A stretch of 64,000 nucleotides of DNA, from assembly GCA_963708575.1 (NCBI GenBank), contig CAVPTB010000007.1, positions 620,001 to 684,000 on the forward strand, in the 5' to 3' direction. Positions 1-8,324 of this stretch are shown here, in pieces. Position 1 is the stretch's first letter; each line of letters begins with the position of its first letter. The DNA is from DASVWZ01 sp963708575. GTDB lineage: Bacteria > Acidobacteriota > Terriglobia > Terriglobales > Acidobacteriaceae. Below the pieces are notes generated by a model that saw only the letters and a program-made list of their open reading frames with translations, made no database searches and was not told the DNA's origin. The position numbers and the translations under genes were made by a program.

Positions 1-48
1 CACCAAAAAAGACAACATGAAGCAGAACTAATCGCCTCGCATGTCACC

Positions 49-74
49 CTGGGGTAACTAGAGAGTTACCCCAG
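49..74 (+). terminator. Hairpin, likely terminator of a gene left of the window
   Basis: An 11-base perfect inverted repeat (CTGGGGTAACT and its complement) surrounds a 4-base loop and is followed by TTTATTCT. The T-rich tail lies on the plus-strand side, so it would end a plus-strand transcript entering from the left. No coding region is visible between base 1 and the cytochrome gene at 243. Confidence 0.5.
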
Positions 75-242
75 TTTATTCTGTCAAAAGCCAGCCGGGC
101 ACTGTCTCCGCGCCGATTGCCTGGCCGTTTACTCCGAGTGTGTTGAAAATCACCGTCGCACGACACCCATAAAGAATAGAATGGCTTTGCGTGAGTTCGT
201 GAACGCTGCAGTAGGTTTTCGGTTTCGACCAGGAGGTCGACG

Positions 243-680
243 ATGCTGAAACCGTTGCTGATCGCGTCAGCTTTACTTTTCGTGTTGTCCACATCGGCAC
301 AAGAAAATCAAACGCCCGCCAACCCGGCGCCGGCGAATCCCGCTCCGCCTGCCGAATATAAGATTCCTCCTGAAGCCTCTAGCCAGGCGAATCCGGTCAA
401 GCCCACCGCTGACTCTCTGGCGTCTGGAAAAAGAATGTACGGTTTTGACTGCGCCATGTGTCACGGGAAAAACGGCGACGGAAAAGGTGACATGGCTGCC
501 GATATGAAAGCCAAGGTTCCCGATTTCACCGATCCCAATTCGTTGAAAGACCGGACGGACGGCGACATCTTTTACGTGATCAAAACTGGTAAGAACGAGA
601 TGCCGGCCGAAGGGGACCGGGCAAAGCCCAACCAGATCTGGGACATGGTTAACTACGTTCGATCATTCGCCAAGAAGTAA
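243..680 (+). CDS. Secreted c-type cytochrome (class I, cytochrome c6/cbb3-like)
   Basis: A 145-residue exported mono-haem cytochrome c, presumably an electron carrier in the periplasm. Residues 1-20 form a signal peptide ending in SAQ. A proline/alanine-rich linker (20-45) precedes the cytochrome domain. The haem site CAMCH is at residues 70-74, and Met120 in KNEMPAEGD is the likely sixth iron ligand. The C-terminal helix (QIWDMVNYVRSFAKK) is typical of the fold. AGGAGGTCGACG directly before the ATG is a strong ribosome binding site and fixes the start. The gene converges on a minus-strand group with a membrane cytochrome b and a molybdoenzyme, so it could serve as their acceptor or donor. 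That link is inference. Confidence 0.9.
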   Translation: MLKPLLIASALLFVLSTSAQENQTPANPAPANPAPPAEYKIPPEASSQANPVKPTADSLASGKRMYGFDCAMCHGKNGDGKGDMAADMKAKVPDFTDPNSLKDRTDGDIFYVIKTGKNEMPAEGDRAKPNQIWDMVNYVRSFAKK

Positions 681-716
681 CCGCTCGAAACCGGCTCCTT
701 TGGCGGTATCCAGTTC

Positions 717-1307
717 CTATTCGCCGTCGTGTATTCCGGCGTTCTCCTCTGACTTTGCCAGAGCTTCTGCGACAGTTTGACTGAGGTATTCGCGCATGCA
801 ACGCACGCAAGGCACATAGCCCTCACGTAAAGCCTCGGCCGCTGTCATCGTACGCTCGCGCGCCTTGTCATGGATGAACTTGCACCCCGCTACGTGGAAC
901 GTCTTGCCCTCTTCGGCAACCACAACCATCATGCCCGCAGGAACTCCAACCCCCGGTTGAGCATGCTCGGACCGCAACACCGGTGATTGCGCTGAACTTC
1001 CGACCTGCAATGTGACCAGGACCATCGCGGCTGCCGCCAGAGCAATCATCCAGCCCCAGGCAGAGCCGCGCCGCCGCGGCATCTGTTCTTCCAATCTTCG
1101 CTGCAACCGTGAACCGAATCCCAACGGAACTTGCACCATACGCTCATCTCCGTAAAGCTGAACCACATTTCTGGCCCCGTCGAGCACGGCGCGGCAACGC
1201 TGGCACCCCTTGATGTGCTCGTCCATGGAGGCGCGCAGTTCTGGAGCGACGTCGTCTTCGATGTAATTTGAGATTTGGCTCCAGACTTCTTGGCAGGCGA
1301 TTACCAT
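717..1307 (-). CDS. Membrane anti-sigma factor with N-terminal zinc finger and periplasmic Cys/His domain
   Basis: A 196-residue protein that would hold the adjacent ECF sigma factor inactive at the membrane. The cytoplasmic N-terminus carries the zinc-binding anti-sigma motif H31-x3-C35-x2-C38 (HIKGCQRC) with an additional Cys5. A single membrane helix spans about 85-103. The outer part (130-171) contains H138, C142, H146 and then C167-x2-C170 in a GYVPCVRC context, which resembles the small Ada-type metal-binding fold (F-H-x3-C then G-Y-x-P-C-x2-C). The start overlaps the last 7 bases of the sigma gene, which indicates translational coupling. The extracytoplasmic cysteine cluster could sense a metal or oxidant; this is inferred, not shown. 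Confidence 0.85.
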   Translation of the reverse strand: MVIACQEVWSQISNYIEDDVAPELRASMDEHIKGCQRCRAVLDGARNVVQLYGDERMVQVPLGFGSRLQRRLEEQMPRRRGSAWGWMIALAAAAMVLVTLQVGSSAQSPVLRSEHAQPGVGVPAGMMVVVAEEGKTFHVAGCKFIHDKARERTMTAAEALREGYVPCVRCMREYLSQTVAEALAKSEENAGIHDGE

Positions 1308-1966
1308 GGCTTGTTCCCCTTTTCGAAAGACAGCCGGCTGCTCCAGGGACCGCCCAGACCCGGCGCTAACAGATCTCGCAGCATCAAGCGTGCTCGCAAA
1401 AGCCGCGTCTTCACCGACGCAGTCGAGATCTTCAGCATTTTGGCCGTCTCTTCAATACTCAGGTCCTGCATGTCTCGTAAAACGAAAACTTCCCGATATT
1501 TGTCTCCCAGCGATCTCAGCGCCTCCGCCAGTTTTTCACGGATTTGTTTACGTTCCAGTTCTTCCGAAGGAATCTCCCGCCAGTCCGCAAACTCGCGAGG
1601 GATGTAGTTGCCTTCGTCGTCCGCCTTATCGACGATTGGTTCCATTACATCGGCATGCAGTTTTCTTCGACGCATACGCGCCTCGTTTACCGTGATCTGA
1701 ATGAGCCACGTACTGAAGCGAGCTTCCGCACGGAACTGCCGGATGTGCTTGAACGCCTTCAGGACCGCTTCCTGAGCGGCATCTTCGGCGTCGGCTTCGT
1801 TATGCAGAACCGCGAAAGCTGCTGCGTAGATACGCCTCTCGTAGGGGCGGACCAATTCGTAGAAGAGTTCCGGCTCTCCGGCACGCACTCGCCGGATCAG
1901 TTCCTCTTCCGTTATCGCTTCCGCCGTCTGGTTCCGGGAAGTAGCCTCTGCTGGCATCAATTCCAC
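1301..1966 (-). CDS. ECF-type RNA polymerase sigma factor
   Basis: A 221-residue sigma-70 family factor of the extracytoplasmic function group. Region 2 lies at about 35-105, with the core-binding helix (YAAAFAVLHNEADAEDAAQE) and the minus-10 recognition segment (FSTWLIQITVNEARMRRRK). Region 4 is at about 145-200 (LRSLGDKYREVFVLRDMQDL, then a helix-turn-helix around SIEETAKMLKISTASVKTRL). The gene lies 31 bases after the cytochrome b gene and overlaps the anti-sigma gene, so a sigma/anti-sigma pair is certain from context. Its targets cannot be read from the sequence. The preceding redox genes are plausible ones. Confidence 0.93.
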   Translation of the reverse strand: MELMPAEATSRNQTAEAITEEELIRRVRAGEPELFYELVRPYERRIYAAAFAVLHNEADAEDAAQEAVLKAFKHIRQFRAEARFSTWLIQITVNEARMRRRKLHADVMEPIVDKADDEGNYIPREFADWREIPSEELERKQIREKLAEALRSLGDKYREVFVLRDMQDLSIEETAKMLKISTASVKTRLLRARLMLRDLLAPGLGGPWSSRLSFEKGNKPW

Positions 1967-1997
1967 CGAGGGATAAATTTACACAACCAAACAAAAG

Positions 1998-2693
1998 CTA
2001 ATTCGCTGGGTAGTCCGGATCTTTCTTCCACCCGGTCAACATCGAGACAAAGTTATTCCAGCCATGCAGCACCACCATCACAAGGTGGCCTAGGGTGAAC
2101 GCGATGATCAGCCACATGATGGCGAAATGCCAGATGCGGGCATAGTGAAATCCGCCCATCAGCCAGCCTAACCATGAGAACTGCACCGGTTTCCAAACCA
2201 CCAATCCAGTGAGTACCGACAACACACCGAGCCCGATCGCCGTCGTGTAGGCATGCTTCTGCAGCGGGTTGTAAGCCTCTGTGGCCACGGGCTTCGGTCC
2301 GAAGAAGAAGTAGTAACGCACCATCGGCCATACCCCGGGAATGTCGCGAGGCACAAACAGAATCTGCTTGTAGTTCCCACTGAATAGCTGGTAACAGAGA
2401 TAGATTAGGCCGGTGGCGATGTAGATCCACATGAACGTCAGATGCCACTGCAAGGCACCGCCAAGCCAGCCCCCGATGGCGAACTTGCCCGGCCAGTTCA
2501 AAAGATCTTTCTGCGGAATCTTGGCCCCAAAACTCGGGAAGGCGCGAAAGATTTGCAAGCCGCTACCGATCATGACGAACAGGGCGACCGCATTCACCCA
2601 GTGGCAGAACCGCACCAGAAAGGGATGCTCGTAAACCGCCGTTGAAATCTCTTCTGACTTTGCGTCTTCTATCGCAATTGCCCGTGTCGCCAT
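1998..2693 (-). CDS. Membrane cytochrome b561-type subunit (thiosulfate reductase/hydrogenase cytochrome b family)
   Basis: A 231-residue integral membrane dihaem cytochrome b. Four membrane helices can be seen, around residues 27-45, 85-105, 150-170 and 190-215. Histidines suited to haem ligation sit in FCHWVNAVALF, QWHLTFMW, FHYARIWHFAIMW and LGHLVMVVLHGW. The open frame extends upstream to 2891, but that would overlap the molybdoenzyme gene by 180 bases. The ATG at 2693, 17 bases after the preceding stop, is therefore the better start. It follows the sulfite-oxidase-type enzyme directly, so it is the likely quinone-side partner of that enzyme. Confidence 0.85.
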   Translation of the reverse strand: MATRAIAIEDAKSEEISTAVYEHPFLVRFCHWVNAVALFVMIGSGLQIFRAFPSFGAKIPQKDLLNWPGKFAIGGWLGGALQWHLTFMWIYIATGLIYLCYQLFSGNYKQILFVPRDIPGVWPMVRYYFFFGPKPVATEAYNPLQKHAYTTAIGLGVLSVLTGLVVWKPVQFSWLGWLMGGFHYARIWHFAIMWLIIAFTLGHLVMVVLHGWNNFVSMLTGWKKDPDYPAN

Positions 2694-2710
2694 TCGCTCT
2701 CCACTGATTC

Positions 2711-3430
2711 CTACAGCCCGTAAAATTCGGAATACCCCTGATCTTCCCAATATCCCACTCGTTGGACCACATTTGTGACTTTGAGGTCGGTCAGGTATTT
2801 GGCCTGCTTGTAGCCGATCTTGGTGGGTATGTTCAAACGCAGAGGTGCCCCATGCTCGCGGGTTAGCGGCCGATCGTACATCTCGTAGCACAGCAATGTC
2901 TGCGGATGCAGCGCGGTCTCCATATCGATCGACTCATAATAATCATCCGCGCACTCCACATAAACGAAGCGAGAATTGAGGTCGGCGCCGATCATATTCA
3001 GAAAATCCGACAGCTTTACTCCACCAAAACGCCCGATAACATCCCAGCCTTCGACGCATACGTGTCGCGTATTCTGACGGACTTTGGGCAGAGTCTGGAT
3101 TTGTGCCAGTTTGTAGTCTCCCGGCTTCTGAACCGCTCCGCTCACAGTCAGGCTCCAAACGTCAAAATCCACCTGAGGATCGTCTACGTCGTAATCATTG
3201 ATGGGGAACTTGTTGAAGGGCGTCAGTTCGGCGTCGGAGAATGTTGGTGCAAGATGCCCGGTGCGGAAGAGTTTGGCGGATGCCCAATCGCTGAACCCCA
3301 GGCCGGTCTTTAGTAGAGATTTCTGGAAGGACGGGATGGCGAAGGCTCCCAAAGCCAGGACCGGTGTCAACTTCAGAAGTTCCCGCCGGTTCATTTTCTT
3401 GAATTTACGGCTATCGATTTTAGAAGCCAC
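2711..3430 (-). CDS. Sulfite-oxidase-family molybdopterin enzyme, Tat-exported (YedY/MsrP-like)
   Basis: A 239-residue oxidoreductase with an oxidoreductase molybdopterin-binding domain. The N-terminus carries twin arginines followed by a hydrophobic stretch (NRRELLKLTPVLALGAFA), the form of a Tat signal. The molybdenum-ligating cysteine is C125 in TRHVCVEGWDVIGRFGG, and conserved patches GAPLRLNIPTKIGYKQAK and GYWEDQGYSEFYGL follow. YedY/MsrP proteins reduce protein methionine sulfoxide and others oxidise sulfite; which applies here cannot be decided. It is the first gene of a minus-strand run with cytochrome b, ECF sigma and anti-sigma. The b subunit is of the PhsC type, not the MsrQ type, so I do not give the msrP symbol. 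Confidence 0.87.
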   Translation of the reverse strand: MASKIDSRKFKKMNRRELLKLTPVLALGAFAIPSFQKSLLKTGLGFSDWASAKLFRTGHLAPTFSDAELTPFNKFPINDYDVDDPQVDFDVWSLTVSGAVQKPGDYKLAQIQTLPKVRQNTRHVCVEGWDVIGRFGGVKLSDFLNMIGADLNSRFVYVECADDYYESIDMETALHPQTLLCYEMYDRPLTREHGAPLRLNIPTKIGYKQAKYLTDLKVTNVVQRVGYWEDQGYSEFYGL

Positions 3431-3639
3431 TCAACGCTCCCGGCTCAGAAGTCTCTTGCCACTGATGGGATTCCCCGGCCTCCTTAAAGTTACAGCCCAC
3501 CGACCCTGGGACCCCGACACGCAAAATCATGCTGATTCTACCCAATGCGCGAAATATTTTGCGATGCTCGCACCAAATTCGGCCAAAAGATGCTTCTAAC
3601 CATGAATCCGGGTTAGGGAGCAATGAAAGTGGTGGCCCA

Positions 3640-3810
3640 TTACTCGTCCGGCAGTTCGGCCACGGCCGACGAAGTGCGCGACGGGGTTCGAGGTCTTTGC
3701 GGCGCCGTCACGTAAGCGTAGGGATCCTCCGGTGGGTTGGGTTTTCGCTTGAAAAAACGCTTAAGAGCGTCAATAGCTGCGGACAGCCGGCTCGTCTTGG
3801 GACGGGGCAT
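3640..3810 (-). CDS. Small basic conserved protein of unknown function
   Basis: A 56-residue protein, below the size most gene callers favour. GGAGGTG lies 7 bases before the ATG at 3810 and is one of the best ribosome binding sites in this part of the window, so it is likely real. The first half is a basic helix (SRLSAAIDALKRFFKRK) and the second half is proline-rich (PNPPEDPYAYVTAPQRPRTP). No membrane segment or known domain is visible. The frame runs upstream to 3861, but that extension has no start signal. The function is unknown. Confidence 0.6.
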   Translation of the reverse strand: MPRPKTSRLSAAIDALKRFFKRKPNPPEDPYAYVTAPQRPRTPSRTSSAVAELPDE

Positions 3811-3931
3811 GCAGCACCTCCGAATATCCGGGCATTGTAGCGCGTTCCTTGAGCGAATCAAGCCGCGTGGGGCTGGAGGCTTTGGCTTCCGGGCACTTCA
3901 CGGTTAGAATAGGAATTCTTCCAGAGAACCC

Positions 3932-5422
3932 TTGAAACGAATGTCTTTGCGAATCGCTGTGTCGAAAACTGCAGATCGCCTGATGCGCTCGGCGGTCGTG
4001 ATACTGCCTCTGATCTGCCTTAGTTGCGGGGATACTTACCGCCCGGTGGCGAATCCGATCACTCCCAATCCGCCGAATCCCGGCTTTTCCCACGTCGCCG
4101 TCGTGTTGAGTGGCAATGGGACCAACAATCCCGGGGCTGGCAGCACCATTGACGTTTCTGGAGATACCGTCGTCTCCCAAGCCACGGTCGGACTCGTGCC
4201 TTCATTTGTAGCTATCGTTGGGGGTGGCACACGAGTTTACGCTACCAACGCTCTCGACAATACTGTCTCAGAATTTTCTCCTTCCACTCCGACTCCGGTC
4301 ACCACGGTCAGTCTTCCCTCGGGATCCAGCCCTGTCTTCGTTGGCTCCAACGAAACCACGAATGTCTACGTCGCGAACCCCGGTAACAATACGGTTTCTA
4401 TCATTTCCGGATTCACTGACGTGTTGGCTTACACGATCAATGTAGGGACCGCGCCGGTAGCTCTTGCGGAGACGCCTCTTACGTCTACCTCCGGCCCACA
4501 GAAGGTTTACGTCGCAAATCAGGGCGGTTCCGTAAGCATCATCAATACTCTCGACAGGAGTGTTACGAGCGTAGCCGGAACGTGGGTTTCACCTGTTTGG
4601 GTGGCCGCGCGTTTGGATGCGAATCGGGTTTATGTTCTCGATAGCGGAGCTGGCACGGTTTCGGCGATTGATACGACCCTTGACGCCCCAGTGGCCAGCG
4701 TTTCCGTCGGCGCCGGGGCCAATTTCATGGCTTACGACACCACTGGGAACCGTCTTTTTGTCACAAACCCGGTGGCCAACCTGCTTTCCATCATTAACAT
4801 CTCCAACGACGCTCTGACTACCTCGACTGTTACCGTGCCAGCGCCTATCTCAGTCGCCGTGCTGCCCGACGCCAGTCGAGCTTATGTGGCGAGCGCTCTG
4901 GTCAGCGGCGGAATCGTGACTTCAAGCGTGAGTGTCGTCAACGCTCAGAACTTGGCGGTTGAGAAAACTCTGCCATTGTCCAGCATGACTCAAACCTGCA
5001 CGAGTTCGCGCTTCGAACTGTCGGCAGCTGCTTCCGCCGACGGAACCAGAGTGTATGTGGGGAATTGTGATGCCGGAAATACCACGATCATCCAGGCTTC
5101 CACGGATACGATTGTCGCCAACGTTCCTGCTCCGATGAGCTCAACTGCCGCTTCCACAATCAGCGTTACAGCCGCGACTCAATCCGGCACCACCACGACT
5201 TACTCTTATGTTCTGACTTCTGGACCGGCGCTGGCTGCCGGAATGAACGTAAGCATCGAAAACATGCAGCAGACCGGCGACAACGGCAGTTTTAACATCA
5301 CCAGCGTCGCCACGGGAACTTTTACCGTCGTCAACCCATCCGGAGTGACCGCCAGCACACAGAGCGGTAAGGGAACCGCTACCACGCCGCAGACACCGGT
5401 GTTTGTAGTGGCTGGTCCTTAA
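3932..5422 (+). CDS. Lipoprotein with YVTN-type beta-propeller repeats
   Basis: A 496-residue exported lipoprotein. A signal peptide ends in LICLSC, a lipobox whose cysteine would be lipidated. From residue 50 to about 410 there are repeated beta-propeller blades with the pattern RVYVTNxxxNTVSxI (for example VYVANPGNNTVSII, RVYVLDSGAGTVSAID, RLFVTNPVANLLSIIN). The C-terminus (420-496) is a separate Ser/Thr-rich beta domain. The first codon is TTG at 3932; an in-frame ATG at 3941 is an alternative start giving a protein 3 residues shorter. Such propellers are common in acidobacterial secretomes, and no specific role can be assigned. Confidence 0.8.
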   Translation: MKRMSLRIAVSKTADRLMRSAVVILPLICLSCGDTYRPVANPITPNPPNPGFSHVAVVLSGNGTNNPGAGSTIDVSGDTVVSQATVGLVPSFVAIVGGGTRVYATNALDNTVSEFSPSTPTPVTTVSLPSGSSPVFVGSNETTNVYVANPGNNTVSIISGFTDVLAYTINVGTAPVALAETPLTSTSGPQKVYVANQGGSVSIINTLDRSVTSVAGTWVSPVWVAARLDANRVYVLDSGAGTVSAIDTTLDAPVASVSVGAGANFMAYDTTGNRLFVTNPVANLLSIINISNDALTTSTVTVPAPISVAVLPDASRAYVASALVSGGIVTSSVSVVNAQNLAVEKTLPLSSMTQTCTSSRFELSAAASADGTRVYVGNCDAGNTTIIQASTDTIVANVPAPMSSTAASTISVTAATQSGTTTTYSYVLTSGPALAAGMNVSIENMQQTGDNGSFNITSVATGTFTVVNPSGVTASTQSGKGTATTPQTPVFVVAGP

Positions 5423-5510
5423 AGGTTATTGGGGAAAGTTTAGTGTCGCTGGACGGGCAACGCAATCTGCAGCGATTGTGGACTGCGCCTGCCGATCGAC
5501 TTCCGTAGCA

Positions 5511-6011
5511 TTACTGACCCACGGCCGCCGCCTGTTTCTCATTGCCTTGGTGGTTGTATCGCAAGGCAATATTCATGTGAACGTCGCCGCTGCCAGTTTC
5601 GAAGCAAATGACCAGCGCCTCCGTGTCCTCACTGCATTTTGGACCATGCTCAGAGGTGTGCAGCTCCGGCGGATGCACGCGGAAGTGGAATCCCTGATCG
5701 TTCAGTGAGGTGACTGCGTTGCCTACAACCTGATTGGCCAGTTCGCAGACGGTTTCGCGCACCAGGTCGTCGGAAGCCGGCAAGTCCTCGCCGGCGAAGT
5801 GCCGCGCCACTCGCACCGCCGTGTCAGGATCGAGATCGATGATCATCCGTCCTTCGATGTCGCCCGTAACCAATATAAGCGCAGCCAGACCCTTCCGCCG
5901 GTACGCTTCCTCCTCCATCGTGAGGTTCGCGATCGACGTAGGACTTTTCAACCCCTGCGCCAATACGGCATCTGCCGCATTGATGAAAGGTTGGATCAGT
6001 TCCATCTTCAT
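5511..6011 (-). CDS. cheX: CheX-type CheY-P phosphatase
   Basis: A 166-residue member of the CheC/CheX/FliY phosphatase group. The active helix motif appears around residues 85-98 (LVRETVCELANQVVGNAVT), with the conserved E-x2-N pair that attacks CheY-phosphate. The beta-sheet part LAALILVTGDIEGRMIIDLD precedes it. The gene is the last of a minus-strand chemosensory operon and starts 15 bases after cheY, so it probably terminates the signal from that CheY. GGGAG lies 7 bases before the ATG. The C-terminal 20 residues are not conserved. Confidence 0.85.
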   Translation of the reverse strand: MKMELIQPFINAADAVLAQGLKSPTSIANLTMEEEAYRRKGLAALILVTGDIEGRMIIDLDPDTAVRVARHFAGEDLPASDDLVRETVCELANQVVGNAVTSLNDQGFHFRVHPPELHTSEHGPKCSEDTEALVICFETGSGDVHMNIALRYNHQGNEKQAAAVGQ

Positions 6012-6025
6012 TTCAGACTCCCGAC

Positions 6026-6466
6026 TTACGCTCCGGCGGTCGCGGCATTGGCCACGACGCCATCCTCGCCCATCACGTACTTGATCACTTCGTACAGGAC
6101 TTCCGGCTTTACCGGTTTCTGCACGAAATGGCGCGCCCCGCGTTGCAATGCGGCCACGATGTTTTCCTGATATCCGACTGACGAAACCATCACAATGCGC
6201 GCTTCGGGATGCTGCTGCACGATCTTCTCGGCTGCCTCGATCCCTTCCATCTGCGGCATGGTGATATCCATCAGAACGATGTCTGGCTTGGTTTTGTCGT
6301 ACTCAGTGATGGCGGTCATACCATCGCCCGCCTCGCCGGCAAGCTGGCCGCCGAATGTTTCAATCATTCGTGCCAGATTCTTGCGGGCAAAGACGGAATC
6401 ATCGACAACCAGATATCTCACTGGCTGCCCATCTTTGCTTCGTTTGACTGGTGCAAACTGCTCCAT
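6026..6466 (-). CDS. cheY: CheY-like single-domain response regulator
   Basis: A 146-residue receiver with the acidic pair D22-D23 (VVDDSVFARK), the phosphorylated D67 (VLMDITMP), the Ser/Thr position in VMVSSVG and the conserved lysine in VQKPVKPE. GCAGGAGGTTGTT before the ATG at 6466 sets the start; the open frame continues upstream to 6586 inside cheB but lacks a ribosome site there. It lies between cheB and cheX in the chemosensory operon. The output is presumably a motor or a non-flagellar target; no flagellar genes are in the window. Confidence 0.9.
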   Translation of the reverse strand: MEQFAPVKRSKDGQPVRYLVVDDSVFARKNLARMIETFGGQLAGEAGDGMTAITEYDKTKPDIVLMDITMPQMEGIEAAEKIVQQHPEARIVMVSSVGYQENIVAALQRGARHFVQKPVKPEVLYEVIKYVMGEDGVVANAATAGA

Positions 6467-6516
6467 AACAACCTCCTGCCCTTTTGTACTTCCGCAGCCC
6501 CAACGCTGCCAGAAAT

Positions 6517-7620
6517 TTAGTCGCTGCCCGCTCGGGTGGCCTTGCCACTCTCGCGCGATTCGCTGCCTCGGCGGTCTTGCGTGCATTGCGCCATAATCGT
6601 GTTGGCCAATGCATCCAGTGGAATCACCCGCAGAGCGAAACCCCGTTCAATCGCCGCCTTCGGCATGCCATAGACGACACAGGAATCTTCACTCTGTGCG
6701 ATCGTGGCTCCGCCTGCATCCTTTATCAAGCCCAGCCCTCGCGCGCCGTCCTCACCCATGCCAGTCATGATGACGCCCACGCTCTGCTGGCCGAATTCTT
6801 CAGCCACACTCTTGAACAACACATCTGCCGATGGCCGGTGACCGTTAACTCGCGGCTCGTCGGTCAGAACCGCTACCTCACCCAGCGGCAGTTTCTTTAC
6901 CTTCATATGGCGGCTGCCGGGACAAATCAGAGCGCGTCCCGCGAGAAGCAAATCGCCGGACTGCGCTTCTTTCACGGAAATGGCACAAATCTCGTCGAGA
7001 CGCCGGGAAAACATTTCCGTAAACCCTTCCGGCATGTGCTGCACGATCAAAATCGTGCCCGGAAAATCTTTGGGCAACTGCGGCAGCACATATTGCAAAG
7101 CCTGCGGGCCACCAGTCGAAATTCCAATCGCAACCACTCGGGTTGGACGAACTCGGTTATCTGGAGTCGCCTTCGCCTGCGGCGCGGTAGCCGTGGTGTA
7201 GGAACGAATATTCACGCCCCGGCTCATCGCCGCTGCCTTGATCTTAGAAATCAGTTCGGCGGCGATCTCAGGCATGCGCGCCGAAACATCGCTCGGTTTC
7301 GCTACGAAATCAAACGCCCCAATCGATAGTGCCTTCAGGGTGACCGAGGCGCCTTCCGTACTGTGCGAACTGACGACGATCACCGGAATCCGATGATGCC
7401 GCATGATCTCTTTCAGCATGTCCAATCCGCCCATGCCGGGCATTTCGAGATCGAGCGTAACCACCTGCGGCTTAAGTTCGGCAATCTTCTTCAATCCGAA
7501 ATTGCCATCCATTGCCGTTCCTACCACTTGGATAGAATTGTCGGTAGCAAGAATTTGCGGGATCAACTTCCGCATCAGGGCCGAATCGTCCACAACTAGA
7601 ACGCGAACTGGAGAACTCAT
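6517..7620 (-). CDS. cheB: Chemotaxis response regulator protein-glutamate methylesterase
   Basis: A 367-residue two-domain enzyme that demethylates receptor glutamates. The receiver (1-125) has D11-D12 and phosphorylated D57 (VVTLDLEMPGMGG). The esterase domain (about 165-345) shows the catalytic serine in GISTGGPQAL, histidine in VQHMPEGFT and aspartate in MTGMGEDGARG. The start overlaps the stop of the cheA 3' frame by four bases (ATGA), a coupling arrangement that is retained despite the upstream cheA frameshift. The C-terminal 25 residues are polar and not conserved. Confidence 0.95.
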   Translation of the reverse strand: MSSPVRVLVVDDSALMRKLIPQILATDNSIQVVGTAMDGNFGLKKIAELKPQVVTLDLEMPGMGGLDMLKEIMRHHRIPVIVVSSHSTEGASVTLKALSIGAFDFVAKPSDVSARMPEIAAELISKIKAAAMSRGVNIRSYTTATAPQAKATPDNRVRPTRVVAIGISTGGPQALQYVLPQLPKDFPGTILIVQHMPEGFTEMFSRRLDEICAISVKEAQSGDLLLAGRALICPGSRHMKVKKLPLGEVAVLTDEPRVNGHRPSADVLFKSVAEEFGQQSVGVIMTGMGEDGARGLGLIKDAGGATIAQSEDSCVVYGMPKAAIERGFALRVIPLDALANTIMAQCTQDRRGSESRESGKATRAGSD

Positions 7621-8324
7621 TGGCGCACCTCACTTGCAAGTGCAGGGGAAAGTTGATTTCGTTCACCTTGCGACAGCAGGATTCCAAATGACGACGATGC
7701 CTGCCCCGGTTCCGGACGCCACCGGGCAAACCGTTCCACAATTGCTGAAAGATTCAGGATCAGTACCACTCGTCCGTCTCCCAGAATCGACGCACCGCTC
7801 ACCATGTCGGTTTCCACCGTTCGGTCGCTCAGGGGCTTGATCACGAGTTCTTCTTCGCCATCCAGTGAATCCACGAGCAGTCCATATTTGCGCTCTCCAA
7901 TGGCGATCATAAGAATGAAAATCTTGGAATCGTGCCCCGCGAGAGAAGCAGCGTCACGCGGCCTTCCCAGGCGAATCACCGGCAAAACATTGTTGCGAAT
8001 CTGGAGTACTTCGCGCCCGTCCACCTGGTGAAGGTCCGATTCCATGGCCCGTGAAATCTCTGCAACCGCGTTCAAAGGGATGGCATAGAGCCTCCGCTCG
8101 ACGCGGAAAAGCAACGCTTTGATGATGGCCAGTGTGAGCGGGAGGCGCAGCCGGAATCTCGTGCCTTGGCCGGGCTGAGTCTCAACTTCAACCGTGCCTT
8201 TTAGGCGATGTAGGACGTTTTGCACCACGTCAAGGCCAACCCCGCGGCCTGCAATCTCGGTAACCTCCTCCGCCGTGCTGAACCCCGGACGGAAAATCAA
8301 GTCCAGCAATTCAGAGTCACCCAT
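7617..8324 (-). CDS. cheA: CheA C-terminal fragment: end of ATPase domain plus CheW-like domain
   Basis: This frame carries the remainder of a chemotaxis kinase whose front part is in another frame (see 8317-9822). It holds the conserved DLIFRPGFSTAEEVTE, the ATP-lid glycine box GRGVGLDVVQ and the GQGTRFRLRLPLTLAI strand, followed by a CheW-like receptor coupling domain (about 100-215 of this piece). The frame is open back to 8450, but similarity begins at the ATG at 8324, which overlaps the end of the upstream fragment (stop at 8317-8319). A separate start there could in principle yield a second polypeptide by reinitiation. Otherwise the gene is broken. Confidence 0.75.
   Translation of the reverse strand: MGDSELLDLIFRPGFSTAEEVTEIAGRGVGLDVVQNVLHRLKGTVEVETQPGQGTRFRLRLPLTLAIIKALLFRVERRLYAIPLNAVAEISRAMESDLHQVDGREVLQIRNNVLPVIRLGRPRDAASLAGHDSKIFILMIAIGERKYGLLVDSLDGEEELVIKPLSDRTVETDMVSGASILGDGRVVLILNLSAIVERFARWRPEPGQASSSFGILLSQGERNQLSPALASEVRQ

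Noticed and set aside
2694..2891. Longer N-terminus for the cytochrome b gene
   Set aside because: It would overlap the molybdoenzyme gene by 180 bases, and the extra 66 residues have no membrane or haem features.
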